DNA of 64,000 bases from Streptomyces caelestis (GCF_001279005.1 NZ_LGCN01000120.1:124001-188000), one strand, 5' to 3'. Numbered from the stretch's first letter, positions 50,977 to 62,195 are shown. The notes: a model not told the origin generated them from the letters alone. Numbers and translations: made by a program.

Positions 50977-51276
50977 TCACTCCCCTCCGCCGTGGGAGCG
51001 CGGGGCCCACGGTGCGTCACTTCCGAAGCGCTTACGGAAGACCGTGCCGGGCGACGCGAACGCCGCTTCCGCCGCGTCGTCGTCGACGGTGCGGCGGGCG
51101 GGCCGCCTGGGAACCTTCCGGTAACCGCACCCACGCATGAGTTCGATGGCCGACTTCCAGCTGTCCGCGGCCACCACCACCTCGTCGACGGCGTCACAGT
51201 CGTTGCTCGCATCGACCAGGACCGCGTAGGCGACCACGAGGTTCATGACCGTGACCTTGACGCTCGTTCCGTTCAT
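50977..51276 (-). CDS. Small unknown protein
   Basis: 99 residues from ATG 51276, which has GGAG five bases upstream. Starts NGTSVKVTVMNLVVAYAVLV and continues DEVVVAADSWKSAIELMRGC, then a basic segment (RKVPRRPARRTVDDDA) and a disordered C-terminus. The beta-alpha start and the Cys-Gly end of the helix suggest a small folded domain. Family not recognised. It is followed immediately by the gene of uncertain frame at 50972, so the two are probably co-transcribed. Confidence 0.5.
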   Translation of the reverse strand: MNGTSVKVTVMNLVVAYAVLVDASNDCDAVDEVVVAADSWKSAIELMRGCGYRKVPRRPARRTVDDDAAEAAFASPGTVFRKRFGSDAPWAPRSHGGGE

Positions 51277-51316
51277 ATCCACTCCAGCCGGGGACGGCGG
51301 GGCCGCAGCGCGGCCC

Positions 51317-51925
51317 TCACCCCCCGAGCGTGGCGGCGGCCTCCTCGTAACCGCCCGTCGGCGGCGCGGTGTCGGGACCGTACACGAGGTTCAGCACGCC
51401 CGTCGTGAACGTCTCCGACCTCAGCAGCTTCAGCGGGATCGACGGCTCGCCCTCGTCGAACAGGCGCATGCCCTTGCGCACGGCGACGGGGTGGACGAGG
51501 AGGTGCAGTTCGTCGAGGAGACCCGCGGCCAGCAGTTGGCGGACGACGGAGACCGAGCCGCTCAGCGAGACGTCACCGCCCGGCTCGCTCTTCAGCGCGG
51601 CGGCGACCTCGGCGACATCCCCCCGCGCCTGCTCGGAGTTCCGCCACCCCAGATCGGGCCGGCCGCGCGAGAACACGATCTTGCGCAGGTCGCCGAGCCG
51701 CTTGGCGAAGCCCGCGTCCTCGCCGCCCGCCGCCTCCCGATCCGGCCAGGCGCCGGCGAAGCTGTCGTACGTCCTGCAGCCGAAGAGCAGGACCTCCGCG
51801 GTGTCCAGGCTCGCGCCGACGGCGGCTCCCATTTCGTCGTTGAAGTACGGGAAGTGCCACTGGTCGGGCGCCTCGACGACGCCGTCGAGCGAGATGAACA
51901 GACTGGCGGTGATCTTCCGCGGCAT
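51317..51925 (-). CDS. Dihydrofolate reductase family (RibD C-terminal domain) protein
   Basis: 202 residues from ATG 51925 (GGAGG upstream). The N-terminus RKITASLFISLDGVVEAPDQ and W-H-F-P with later LLFGCRTYDSFAGAW, LSGSVSVVRQLLAAGLLDEL and LLVHPVAVRKGMRLFDEG are those of RibD-C type reductases, which use NADPH. The family is broad and usually not true dihydrofolate reductase; the substrate is unknown. The GRDV-type loop and the typical active-site Asp in SLDG are present. Confidence 0.87.
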   Translation of the reverse strand: MPRKITASLFISLDGVVEAPDQWHFPYFNDEMGAAVGASLDTAEVLLFGCRTYDSFAGAWPDREAAGGEDAGFAKRLGDLRKIVFSRGRPDLGWRNSEQARGDVAEVAAALKSEPGGDVSLSGSVSVVRQLLAAGLLDELHLLVHPVAVRKGMRLFDEGEPSIPLKLLRSETFTTGVLNLVYGPDTAPPTGGYEEAAATLGG

Positions 51926-52133
51926 GGTGTCCTCCGGATCCGGGTGCGTACACCGGATACGACCGTGCCGCCCACCGGAACTCATCGGTGGACGGCACGC
52001 GGACGGTTCGGACGGTCCCCGGCTCCCCGCGGCGCACCGGAGCCGGTGCGCCGCCCGCCGTCCGGCGCGGATCCTGGACTCCGCCGGAGCGGCGCCACCG
52101 GCCGGCGGACCCCACGGGTGGCCGGAAGCGGGG

Positions 52134-53681
<1,548 letters not shown>

Positions 53682-56426
53682 ATGGCGGGAACAGGCGGTC
53701 CGCTGTCCCGTAGCGGTCTGCGCGGCCGGGAGAGCGAGCTCGAAGAGCTCGAGGCGCTGATCGCCTCCGTGGCCGGCACCGGGAGCGGCGGACTGGCCCT
53801 CATCCAGGGCGAACCGGGCATCGGCAAGACCACGCTGCTCGCCGAAGCGGTCTCCAAGGCCGTGGCAGCGGGATTCTCGGCGGGTGTCGGCAAGGCGGAC
53901 GAGCTGCATCACATCGTGCCGCTCTCGTCGTTGGCGGCCTCCGTGCTGCACGGCGACCGGCCGCTGCTGTCCGGCGACGCCTTCGCCGATCTGGCCCGCA
54001 ACCACGATCAGCGGATCTGGCTGGTGGAGCGCCTGGCGGAGGCGATCGAGACCAGAGCCGGAAGCGTGCCGGTACTGATCGGTCTGGACGACGTGCAGTG
54101 GGCCGACCCGCTGAGCCGGTTCGCCCTGCAACAGCTTCCGGCACGCCTTCGGAGCTCCCCCGTGCTGTGGCTGCTGACCGGGCGACGGGAACCCGCGGGT
54201 CCGGCGGAGGAGATCGTCGCGGCCGCGACCGGTCACCTGCCCACGGTCACCTTCTCCCTGGGGCCCCTGTCCGGTGCGGCCATCGCCCAACTGGCCGGTG
54301 ACACCCTCGGGGCAGCCGCCGGCGAACGCGTACGGGGCCTGCTCGAAGGAGCGGGCGGAAACCCGTTCCTGGCCGTCGAGATGCTCGCGGGGCTGCGGGC
54401 CGACGAGGCATCGGACGACCTCGTCCCGCCGGGACTCGTGGTGGGCGTGCGCGGCAGACTCAGGTCCCTGCGGCCCGGCACACTGCGATTCCTGCAGATG
54501 GGAGCGGTACTGGGACGCCGGTTCGAGTTCCACGCCGCCGCCGCGCTCTGCGGACAGCCGGCCGCCACGCTGATCCCGGTGCTCGAAGAAGCCGTGCGCG
54601 CCGGACTCCTGGACGACGACGGCGACCACCTGGTCTTCCGGCACGACCTGCTGCGCCAGGCGGTCTACGCCGACATCCCGCCGTCGGCCCGGAAGGCGCT
54701 GCACCGGGAGGCCGCCCGCGGCCTCGTCGCCGCGGGGCGCCAGCCGATCGACGCGGTGCCGCACATCCTCAGGGGCGCCCTGCCCGGGGACGAGGAGGCC
54801 GTGGCGCTGCTGCGGCAGGCGGCCGACGCCGTACTGGCGGTCACACCGGGTCTCGCGGCCGACCTGACGACGCGCGCACTGGAGCTCGTGCCGTCGGCAC
54901 GTCCGCTGCGGTTCGCCGTGGGGGAGCAGGCGATCCTCTGCCTGACACGGGCGGGCAGGAACCGGGAGGCCCTGGCGACGGGCGACCGGCTCCTGGCCGA
55001 CCGGCCGCCGTTGGAGGCGTTCGGCCGGCTGCAGGCCGCCCTCGGCGGAACGCTGTGGAACCTGGATCTCGCCAGCGAGCTGCGCCGCCGGGCCGAAGCC
55101 GCCCTGGCCATGGAGGGCACCGCGCCGGAGATCGAGGCGAGGCTGGCCGGCCTGCGTGCCCTGGCCATGTCCCGGGAGCACGATCTGGTCGCGGCGCGTG
55201 CGGCCGGCGAGACCGCGCTGCGCGCCGCGGGCGCCGTCGGCGACCGGGAGGCACACGTCCTGGCGCTGGCCGGGCTCGGCGAGATCGCGCAGAACGCGGG
55301 GGAGAACGCACTCGCGCTGGAACGATTCGCCGCGCTGAGCGCCCTCGACTCCGCCTTCCTCCCCGAAGAGATCGTCGCGCACCTGCACATGGACGACTTC
55401 GAGTCCGGTGAACGACTGCTCCTGCGGGCGACGGACGCCGGGGCGACGCGCCAGGCCATGCTGCTGTGGGCCCAGGGCCAGCACGACCTGGGACGCGGCA
55501 GGCTCGATGACGCCGACGCCGACTTCGAGACCATGGAGCGTCTGGAGGACGAGGTGCAGGTGTGCGTCCAGCAGGTGAACGGCCGCGTGATCCGCTCCCG
55601 GCTCGCCCTGCTGCGCGGCGACCCGGCGGCGGCGCGGGAGCATCTGGCCGCGGCGCGGGAACGGCTGGCGGTCAAACCGAACCGGGGCAACACCGCCGCG
55701 GTGCGCTTCCTGGAAGCGGTCCACGCGGAGGCCGACGGGGACATCGGCCGTGCCGTCGACAGGATCCGGCAAGTGCAGCGGCAGGGCCCCTTCATGCGCT
55801 GGCGGCTCCTGCGCGACTGGGTCGACTGCGCGATACGCACGGCTCTGCGCGGCGCGGACCACGAACTCGCCGGGGACCTGGCCGCACAGGCCGTGGCCCA
55901 CGCCGAACGCAACCCCGCCGTGCCGACCGCCACGGGCATCGCGGCGCAGGCCCTCGGGCTGGTGAAGAACGATCCGGAGCTGCTGGAGCACTCCGTCCGA
56001 CTGCTCGGCGCGAGTCCTCGCCCCCTGGCCCGGGCCGCCGCGCACGCGGACCTCGGACAGGCGCTCCTGGCCGCGGGCCGCAGACGCCGGGCGGTGGACG
56101 CGCTGACCCGGGCCCGTGACGCGTTCGCCGAGTCGGGCGCCCACGCCATGGCGGCACAGGTGCGGGGTCCCTTCGAGGACGCGGGGGCGAGCGGCCGCGG
56201 CGCGGCGACCGGGCAACGCCCCGTGCGGGGCTGGGGCGCGCTCACGCCCTCGGAGGAGAAGATCGCGCGCCTCGTCGCCCAGGGGCACACCAACCGGTCG
56301 GCCGCGGACCTGCTCGTGGTCTCCCCCCACACCGTCAACACCCACCTGACGTCCGTCTTCCGCAAGCTGTCGGTCAACTCCCGGGTGCAGCTCGCCAACC
56401 TGGTCATGGCCCTGCCCGACGACTGA
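53682..56426 (+). CDS. LuxR-family LAL-type regulator with N-terminal ATPase
   Basis: 914 residues from ATG 53682. Walker A GEPGIGKTT with Lys49, Walker B VLIGLDDVQWAD and a long alpha-helical TPR-like middle (about 330-840). The LuxR helix-turn-helix is at the very end (LTPSEEKIARLVAQGHTNRS, AADLLVVSPHTVNTHLTSVF). LAL regulators are large activators of secondary metabolism and sugar use in Streptomyces (MalT-type). The next genes (alpha/beta hydrolase, then a binding lipoprotein) point the same way and could be targets. It starts far from the upstream gene, in a 711-bp region with repeated GTGCAC motifs. Confidence 0.9.
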   Translation: MAGTGGPLSRSGLRGRESELEELEALIASVAGTGSGGLALIQGEPGIGKTTLLAEAVSKAVAAGFSAGVGKADELHHIVPLSSLAASVLHGDRPLLSGDAFADLARNHDQRIWLVERLAEAIETRAGSVPVLIGLDDVQWADPLSRFALQQLPARLRSSPVLWLLTGRREPAGPAEEIVAAATGHLPTVTFSLGPLSGAAIAQLAGDTLGAAAGERVRGLLEGAGGNPFLAVEMLAGLRADEASDDLVPPGLVVGVRGRLRSLRPGTLRFLQMGAVLGRRFEFHAAAALCGQPAATLIPVLEEAVRAGLLDDDGDHLVFRHDLLRQAVYADIPPSARKALHREAARGLVAAGRQPIDAVPHILRGALPGDEEAVALLRQAADAVLAVTPGLAADLTTRALELVPSARPLRFAVGEQAILCLTRAGRNREALATGDRLLADRPPLEAFGRLQAALGGTLWNLDLASELRRRAEAALAMEGTAPEIEARLAGLRALAMSREHDLVAARAAGETALRAAGAVGDREAHVLALAGLGEIAQNAGENALALERFAALSALDSAFLPEEIVAHLHMDDFESGERLLLRATDAGATRQAMLLWAQGQHDLGRGRLDDADADFETMERLEDEVQVCVQQVNGRVIRSRLALLRGDPAAAREHLAAARERLAVKPNRGNTAAVRFLEAVHAEADGDIGRAVDRIRQVQRQGPFMRWRLLRDWVDCAIRTALRGADHELAGDLAAQAVAHAERNPAVPTATGIAAQALGLVKNDPELLEHSVRLLGASPRPLARAAAHADLGQALLAAGRRRRAVDALTRARDAFAESGAHAMAAQVRGPFEDAGASGRGAATGQRPVRGWGALTPSEEKIARLVAQGHTNRSAADLLVVSPHTVNTHLTSVFRKLSVNSRVQLANLVMALPDD

Positions 56427-56520
56427 GGGGACGGGTTGGTACGTTCACGCGATGCCCTGGCGCACCCGGACCCGCTTGTCTGGGACCTCACCTCACCTCA
56501 CCCGGTCGGAGGTCACCGGC

Positions 56521-57252
56521 ATGCACGGATCCAGTCCCGTACCGCCGGCCATCGTGCTGGTGCACGGTGCGTTCACCGACGCCTCGTCGTGGGCGGGGGT
56601 CACCGGCCTCCTCCGGACCGCCGGGATGACCGTGCGCGCCCCGGCGAACCCGCTGCGGGGGCTGGCGCAGGACGCCGCGCACCTCGGGAGCACGGTGCGC
56701 GCCCTCGACGTACCCGTCGTGCTGGTCGGTCACGACTACGGCGGTTCGGTCATCACCCAGGCCGCCGCCGACGCCGACAACGTCGTGGCCCTGTGCTACG
56801 TCGCGGCGTTCGGTCCCGACGCGGGGGAGTCCGTCCTGGACATCATGAACCGCTTCGCCCCCACTCCGGTGGCCGACGCGACCTTCACCGCCGCCGCCCC
56901 CACGCGGATCCACGATGACCCGGCCGACGAGCTGTACCTCCGCAGGGAACGGTTCCCGCAGGTGTACGCCGCCGATCTGCCACGCGGTCTCGCGGAGGTG
57001 CTCTCGGCGGCGCAACGCCCGATCGCCTGCGCCGCCCTGACCGACAGGTCGGGCGCGCCGGCGTGGGCGTCGAAACCGTCCTGGTACGCCGTCGCGACCG
57101 CCGACCGGATACTCCACCCCGCTGCTCAGCGCTTCATGGCGCAACGCATGGCGGCCACCGAGCACGTGCTGGACGGTTCCCACGCCGTCGTGCTGTCGCG
57201 GCCCGACGGCGTGGCGGCGATGATCCGCGAAGCGGCCGGGCAGGGACGGTGA
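56521..57252 (+). CDS. Alpha/beta hydrolase with an aspartate at the nucleophile position
   Basis: 243 residues from ATG 56521 (GGAGG upstream). Oxyanion motif LVHGAFTDAS, the elbow VGHDYGGS with Asp72 where serine is usual in this short-hydrolase group, and a C-terminal histidine in GSHAVVLSRP. Asp at this place is known from haloalkane dehalogenases and epoxide hydrolases (GHDWGG), although the rest of the protein looks like the Streptomyces short esterases. It follows the LAL gene by 94 bases on the same strand. Confidence 0.8.
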   Translation: MHGSSPVPPAIVLVHGAFTDASSWAGVTGLLRTAGMTVRAPANPLRGLAQDAAHLGSTVRALDVPVVLVGHDYGGSVITQAAADADNVVALCYVAAFGPDAGESVLDIMNRFAPTPVADATFTAAAPTRIHDDPADELYLRRERFPQVYAADLPRGLAEVLSAAQRPIACAALTDRSGAPAWASKPSWYAVATADRILHPAAQRFMAQRMAATEHVLDGSHAVVLSRPDGVAAMIREAAGQGR

Positions 57253-57451
57253 CCACAGCGGCAACGACCGTGCGCGACTCGGCTTTTGGACAGGCGGGCA
57301 CCGCTCCGGACACCCCGCGGGGGTGCGCTGCCCGGGTGCTTAGAATGCGCTCGGACGGAAGGCGCCGTCGAGGCCGCTCCCACGGCCTCCCGGGTCCGCC
57401 GATCCGCGACACCGGCCTTCGCCACAGACAGTCACCCGATAAGGCGCCAGC

Positions 57452-58705
57452 ATGTTTCCAGCAGCCCGACGACCGGGGCGGCGCATCGCCGCCCGCCTGA
57501 CCGGAACCATGGCGCTGATACTGGTCGTCACCGGATGCGCCGGGGGGACCGGCGCTGGGTCCGGCACGGACAAGGCCGACTCCCTCACCGTGCTCGACTA
57601 CTACACCGACGCGTCCGAGCACGCCCAGTGGGGGGAGATGCTCACCGCGTGCGGCAGGACCGCCGGCGTCAGGATCGAGCACACGAGCGTCCCGCCGGCG
57701 TCGCTCGTCCCCAGGGTCCTGCGGCAGGCGTCCTCGCGGACCCTTCCCGATCTGCTGATGCTGGACAACCCCGACCTCCAGCGGATCGCGCAGACCGGCG
57801 CACTGACCCCGCTGGACCGGTACGGCGTCGACACCGGCGGCTTCGCCGAGGGCATCCTGTCCGCGGGCACGTACCGGGGAGAGGTCTACGGGCTGGCCCC
57901 CTACGTGAGCACGGTCGCCCTCTTCTACAACAAGGACATGCTCGCCGAGGCCGGCGTCGCGGTCCCCCGGACCTGGGGTGAACTGAAGGACGCCGCAGCC
58001 GAGTTGACCGGCCCGGGGCGTTACGGCATGGCGGTCGACGCGAGCGCCACCTTCGAGAGCAGCTGGCAGTTCCTGCCCTTCCTGTGGTCCAACGGAGGAC
58101 ACGAGAAGAAGCTGGACACCCCGCAGGCCGCTCAGGCGCTCCGGCTGTGGGTCGACCTGGTGGAGAGCGGATCCATGTCGAAGTCGGTGCTGAACTGGAC
58201 CCAGGCCGACGTCCACGACCAGTTCGCCGCCGGGAGGACGGCCATGATGATCAACGGTCCCTGGCGGATCCCGGCCCTGAACGAGGACGGGAACCTGCGC
58301 TGGGGAGTGGCCCCCGTGCCCGTTCCCCGTGCGGGACGGACCCCGGTCACGCCCCTCGGCGGCGAGGTGTGGACGGTCCCGCGGACCTCTTCCGAGGCCC
58401 GGCAGGAGAAGGCCGCCCGGGTCCTCGCCTGCCTGAACGACTCCTCGAACATGCTCACCCTGGCCGAACAGCACTTCACCGTGCCCTCCCGCACCGCGGT
58501 GGCCGCCCGGTACGCCGAGCGGAACCCGTCCATGACGGTCTTCACCAGGAGCGTGGAAACGGCGCGCGTCCGCACCGGCGAACTCGGCGTCAGGTGGCCC
58601 GAGGCGGCGACCGGGATCTACACCGCCGTCCAGTCGGCGCTGGCGGGGGAGCGGACTCCGGAGGAAGCCCTCGGGGACGCGCAGCGGATCGCGACCGGCG
58701 ACTGA
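57452..58705 (+). CDS. Extracellular sugar-binding lipoprotein (ABC family 1), orphan
   Basis: 417 residues. The lipobox VVTGC gives a lipidated Cys29; the mature part is a solute-binding protein of the carbohydrate group (FYNKDMLAEAGVAVPRTWGE, later MMINGPWRIPAL and VWTVPRTSSEARQEKAARVL). No permease or ATPase gene is adjacent on either strand; the gene stands alone between the hydrolase and an AraC regulator. It probably works with a permease encoded elsewhere and a shared MsiK-type ATPase, as is common in Streptomyces. The C-terminal half is well conserved with family members that bind oligosaccharides. Confidence 0.85.
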   Translation: MFPAARRPGRRIAARLTGTMALILVVTGCAGGTGAGSGTDKADSLTVLDYYTDASEHAQWGEMLTACGRTAGVRIEHTSVPPASLVPRVLRQASSRTLPDLLMLDNPDLQRIAQTGALTPLDRYGVDTGGFAEGILSAGTYRGEVYGLAPYVSTVALFYNKDMLAEAGVAVPRTWGELKDAAAELTGPGRYGMAVDASATFESSWQFLPFLWSNGGHEKKLDTPQAAQALRLWVDLVESGSMSKSVLNWTQADVHDQFAAGRTAMMINGPWRIPALNEDGNLRWGVAPVPVPRAGRTPVTPLGGEVWTVPRTSSEARQEKAARVLACLNDSSNMLTLAEQHFTVPSRTAVAARYAERNPSMTVFTRSVETARVRTGELGVRWPEAATGIYTAVQSALAGERTPEEALGDAQRIATGD

Positions 58706-59097
58706 GCCGTCCCCCGGGAGGACACCGGCCGGGGGGACGGCGAGGCCGGGTCCCGCAGCGCACCCCGGGGCGCCACGGGGGCGGCCGGCGCAGCCGGCCT
58801 TCGTCACGCCTGCCACGACGCGCCTGCCCACCTCATCGGCATCCGGATCGGGGCCCCTTCGGCGCCGCGGTCCCCGCCGGTGGTCCGCGGGAGGTCCCGC
58901 GCACCCGTACGAGACGGCGAAGCCGGACGGAGCCGGCCCCGCGACGCGGGGTCGCCGCGCCCGGACGCTCCGAGGGGCGAGCCCGCGAGACGCCCCCGCC
59001 CACGTCGCGCCGATCTAGCGGATTCGCGCGATGTGCCGCACCGGGGCCGGCTGGCACGGTGGTGCGGTAGGCACACACCAGTCGAGGGGCGGAGACC
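58706..59097. other. 392-bp intergenic region without a supported gene
   Basis: Between the binding lipoprotein and the AraC gene, extremely GC-rich. No reading frame looks coding. It must contain the AraC promoter; CGGATTCGCGCGATG near 59027 and GGAGACC before the ATG are the only recognisable signals. Confidence 0.4.
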
Positions 59098-60114
59098 ATG
59101 GCGCCGTATGTTCAGGAGGGAAGTGTCCCCGGCAGCTTCCACACCACCGACGGACTGCCCGTCCCGCACCGGCGGGCGTACTGGCGCGAAGCACTGTCCC
59201 GGACTTTCGGCGCCGTGAACATGACCGTCCCCGATGAGGTGTACTCCGGGGCGATCCACGCGATACCACTCGGCCGGCTCCAGGCCGTCACGGTCGACGG
59301 CGACTGCCTGTCCGCCCTGCGCACGCGCCGGCTCGTCAGCCAGGACGACCAGGACGAGTACGTCGTCGTCAAGTTGCTGGAAAGAGGGGTGGCCCGCCTG
59401 GAACAGGACGGTCGTGAAGCCCTCCTCGGCCCCGGGGACATCTTCGTCTACGACATGGCGCGCCCCCTCCGACTGGACCTTCCCCAGTCCTTCCGGACCA
59501 AGTCGCTCGTCCTGCCGAGAGACGTACTGGGCCTGGGGGAGGCCGACCTGGCGCGCGTCACGGCCTGCCCGCTCGGCCCCGACACCTCCCTCGGCGGTCT
59601 GCTCTCGCCCTTTCTGGCCGGGCTCGTGGAAGGCGCCGGGAACTACCACTCCCGCACCGGCGAGCTGATGGCCCGCAATGTCGTGGACCTGCTCGGTGTG
59701 CTGGCCGACGAGGTCCTCGGACGGTCGACCGCGGACACGCCCGGCGGGAACCGGGCCCTGCTGCTGCGGATCCAGGCGTTCATCGACCGTCACCTGGCGG
59801 ACCCCGGTCTGACCCCGCAGACGATCGCCCGGGCCCATCACATATCCCTGCGCTACCTGCACAAACTGTTCGAGAGCGAGGACGCCACGGTCGGCCGGTG
59901 GATCCAGCGACGTCGTCTGGAGGAGTGCCGACGCGACCTGGCGGGCCACGCAAGCGCCACGATCGCCGCGGTCGCACACCGATGGGGTTTCACCAGTGCC
60001 GCCCATTTCAGCCGGGTGTTCCGGGCCGCCTACGGGATGTCCCCCCGTGAGTGGCGCGGCGCCCGGCGCTCGACGCGGCAGGCCCCGACGTCCGCACGGC
60101 TCCTCGACGCCTGA
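59098..60114 (+). CDS. AraC-family regulator with AraC_binding_2 N-terminal domain
   Basis: 338 residues from ATG 59098 (GGAGACC upstream). N-terminal half: AYWREALSRTFGAVNMTVPD, VVVKLLERGVARLEQDGREA, LLGPGDIFVYDMARPLRLDL, matching the AraC_binding_2 (cupin-like) domain. C-terminal double HTH: QTIARAHHISLRYLHKLFES and IAAVAHRWGFTSAAHFSRVF, then YGMSPREWR. Such regulators typically activate a neighbouring catabolic or enzyme gene. It is the last + strand gene before the convergent MFS operon. Confidence 0.92.
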   Translation: MAPYVQEGSVPGSFHTTDGLPVPHRRAYWREALSRTFGAVNMTVPDEVYSGAIHAIPLGRLQAVTVDGDCLSALRTRRLVSQDDQDEYVVVKLLERGVARLEQDGREALLGPGDIFVYDMARPLRLDLPQSFRTKSLVLPRDVLGLGEADLARVTACPLGPDTSLGGLLSPFLAGLVEGAGNYHSRTGELMARNVVDLLGVLADEVLGRSTADTPGGNRALLLRIQAFIDRHLADPGLTPQTIARAHHISLRYLHKLFESEDATVGRWIQRRRLEECRRDLAGHASATIAAVAHRWGFTSAAHFSRVFRAAYGMSPREWRGARRSTRQAPTSARLLDA

Positions 60115-60369
60115 GACCGACGAGCGCCTTCCTCCCGCGCCGCCGCCGCCCACGCAGCCGCGTCGGGCCCGGGGCGCCGAGGGCCTGGACGGCCGCGCCG
60201 ACGACCGGGCCGGCCACGATTTGGAGGCCTGCGGCGCGGAGTACTGAACGCGTGCCCTCCGAGCAGCGGCGTGCCGCGCCGGGCCCCCGGTCGTGCCGGG
60301 TCGCGTCCGGCCCCAGGACCGTGACGTCCTCGGGCCAGGGCAGGAGGGGCCGGTGAAGACGCGGACGGA

Positions 60370-60470
60370 ACCGCTTCGGCTGCGACCACCAGTACGGCTT
60401 CACCGGTGTCGTACCTTTCCCGCAGGACGTTCCCGGGCACCACCCGGCGAGTGGCGCACGTCCCGGCAGT
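60370..60470 (+). pseudogene. Possible remnant of an AraC C-terminal region
   Basis: In the 422-bp convergent gap 60115-60536 a short stretch reads QYGFTGVVPFPQDVPG and, after a shift, GEWRTSR. It resembles the AraC ending GFTSAAHFSRVF ... EWR of the gene just upstream. This may be a decayed duplicate; it is too short to be sure. The rest of the gap is empty. Confidence 0.25.
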
Positions 60471-60536
60471 CCTCGCCGCCCCGGCAGCGTGCGGGGCCCC
60501 GCCGTAGGCGCCGCGGCGTCTACGGCACGCCTGCGC

Positions 60537-62195
60537 TCACCGCCGACGGCCCGCCGGCGGACCGGTCCTCGGAGGCCCGTCCGCGTCATGCCCGCCGGCT
60601 GTGACGACGGGCCCGGACGTCGCGTCGAAGGCATGGGTCACCTCCGGTGCGACGCCTTCGGCGAGCAGTTCGCGGGCCTGCTCCTCGAAGCGGCGGTCGT
60701 CGGCCGTGAGCCGGCCGTGGTGCTGGGCCAGGTGCTCCGACCAGGAGGCGACCAGATAGTTCTCGACGAACCGGCAGGGATCATCGCCGTCCTGGAAGAG
60801 ACCCCAGGTCAGGGCTCCGATGCGGCGCCGGGAACGGGCCACGTGCCGCATGCGGTCGGTGAAGGCGGACCAGTCCTGCGGAGCGATCCGGTACGTGACG
60901 GAGACCAGGACCGGACCGTCGGCCGGTCCGGGTTCGAACACCAGGGGCGGAACGGGCCAGTGGTCGGAAGGGCTCGGGTCGTCCCCGTCCGCGGCGCGCA
61001 GAGGCAGGCGACGCACACTCAGGGCGCCGCCCACCAGCAGGCCGGCGCCGATCAGCAGTGAGACGGTCAGTCCCGGTCCGTCGGCCAGCGCCCCCCACAC
61101 CGGCGCGGTCAGCGCCTGCCCGCCCTGGAACACCATGAGATGGACGGCGAGTCCCCTGCCTCTGACCCAGCCGGGCAACCGCTGCTGGACAGCGGCGTTG
61201 AGGGTGGACAGCACGCCGATCCAGGCGAGACCCGCGGGCAGCAGTGCGGCAGCCGCGAGCCAGGGAGGAGGAGCCGTGGCCAGCACCACCAGTGTCACGG
61301 CGAAGACCGCCGAGCCCGCGGCAAGGGTGCCGTTGACCCCCAGCCCGCGGCGGGCCGCGGGAAGAGCGAAGGCGCCGGCCACCGCGCCGACGCCGACGAC
61401 GCCGAGCAGGACCCCGTACCCGCCCGGCCCCAGTCCCAGGGAACGGCTCGCGACCAGGGGGAGAAGCGACCACAGGGCGGCCGCGCCCGGGACGAACAGG
61501 GCCGTGCGCAGCAGGACCCGGCGGACTCCGGGCGCGTGCCGGACGTAGCGGCGGCCGGCCTGAACGGCTGCCAGGAATCCTTCGCCCCGGACGGCGGGCC
61601 GTGGGGCCACCGGCCGTCGCCACAGCAGCAGCACCGTCGCGATGCCCAGGTACGACAGGGCGTTGAACGCGAAGACCCAGCCCGCGCCCGCCGCGGCGAC
61701 CACCACGCCCCCGAGGGCCGGGCCCACGGCACGGGCGAGGTTCATGTTCACCGCGCCCAGCGCCGCCGCCTGCCCCAGCTGCTCGCGCTCCACGAGCTCC
61801 GGCTGGATCGCCTGCCAGGCGGGCCCCGTCAGCGCGGTGCCGCAGCCCAGCAGGAAGGTGAGGGCGAGCAGGAGACCGGGGGCGAGCGTGCCCCGGAACG
61901 CGAGCACCGTCAGCGCGGTCGAGACGGCGAGCAGGGAGAACTGGGCGGCCAGGAGCACCTTGCGACGGTCGTAGCGGTCGGCCAGCACACCGGAAGGAAG
62001 GGCGAGCAGGACGACCGGGAGACTGGCGGCCGTCTGCACGAGCGTCATCAGGGAGGCACTGTGCCCGACGAGGAGCCACTGGGCGCCGACCGTCTGCATC
62101 CAGGTGCCGGTGTTGGACACCAGCTGCGCGATCCACAACGCGCGGAAGACGCGCGCCGCGAGCGGCGCCCAGGACGAGCCGTCCGCGAGCCTCAT
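60537..62195 (-). CDS. MFS_3-type transporter with C-terminal monooxygenase-like (ABM) domain
   Basis: 552 residues. Residues 1-400 are an MFS exporter (VFRALWIAQLVSNTGTWMQT, MFS motif ADRYDRRKVLL, AVNMNLARAVGPALGGVVV); from about 415 there is a soluble domain (VLVSVTYRIAPQDWSAFTDR, WGLFQDGDDPCRFVENYLVA, SWSEHLAQHHGRLTADDRRF) resembling antibiotic biosynthesis monooxygenase folds. This fusion is typical for the MFS_3 family in actinomycetes and proteobacteria. It may export a small molecule while the cytosolic domain binds it. The ATG overlaps the DUF1275 stop. Confidence 0.9.
   Translation of the reverse strand: MRLADGSSWAPLAARVFRALWIAQLVSNTGTWMQTVGAQWLLVGHSASLMTLVQTAASLPVVLLALPSGVLADRYDRRKVLLAAQFSLLAVSTALTVLAFRGTLAPGLLLALTFLLGCGTALTGPAWQAIQPELVEREQLGQAAALGAVNMNLARAVGPALGGVVVAAAGAGWVFAFNALSYLGIATVLLLWRRPVAPRPAVRGEGFLAAVQAGRRYVRHAPGVRRVLLRTALFVPGAAALWSLLPLVASRSLGLGPGGYGVLLGVVGVGAVAGAFALPAARRGLGVNGTLAAGSAVFAVTLVVLATAPPPWLAAAALLPAGLAWIGVLSTLNAAVQQRLPGWVRGRGLAVHLMVFQGGQALTAPVWGALADGPGLTVSLLIGAGLLVGGALSVRRLPLRAADGDDPSPSDHWPVPPLVFEPGPADGPVLVSVTYRIAPQDWSAFTDRMRHVARSRRRIGALTWGLFQDGDDPCRFVENYLVASWSEHLAQHHGRLTADDRRFEEQARELLAEGVAPEVTHAFDATSGPVVTAGGHDADGPPRTGPPAGRRR

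Noticed and set aside
60351..60408. CCGGTGAAG and CTTCACCGG as a terminator for AraC
   Set aside because: Arms are about 40 bases apart and over 230 bases from the AraC stop; probably incidental.
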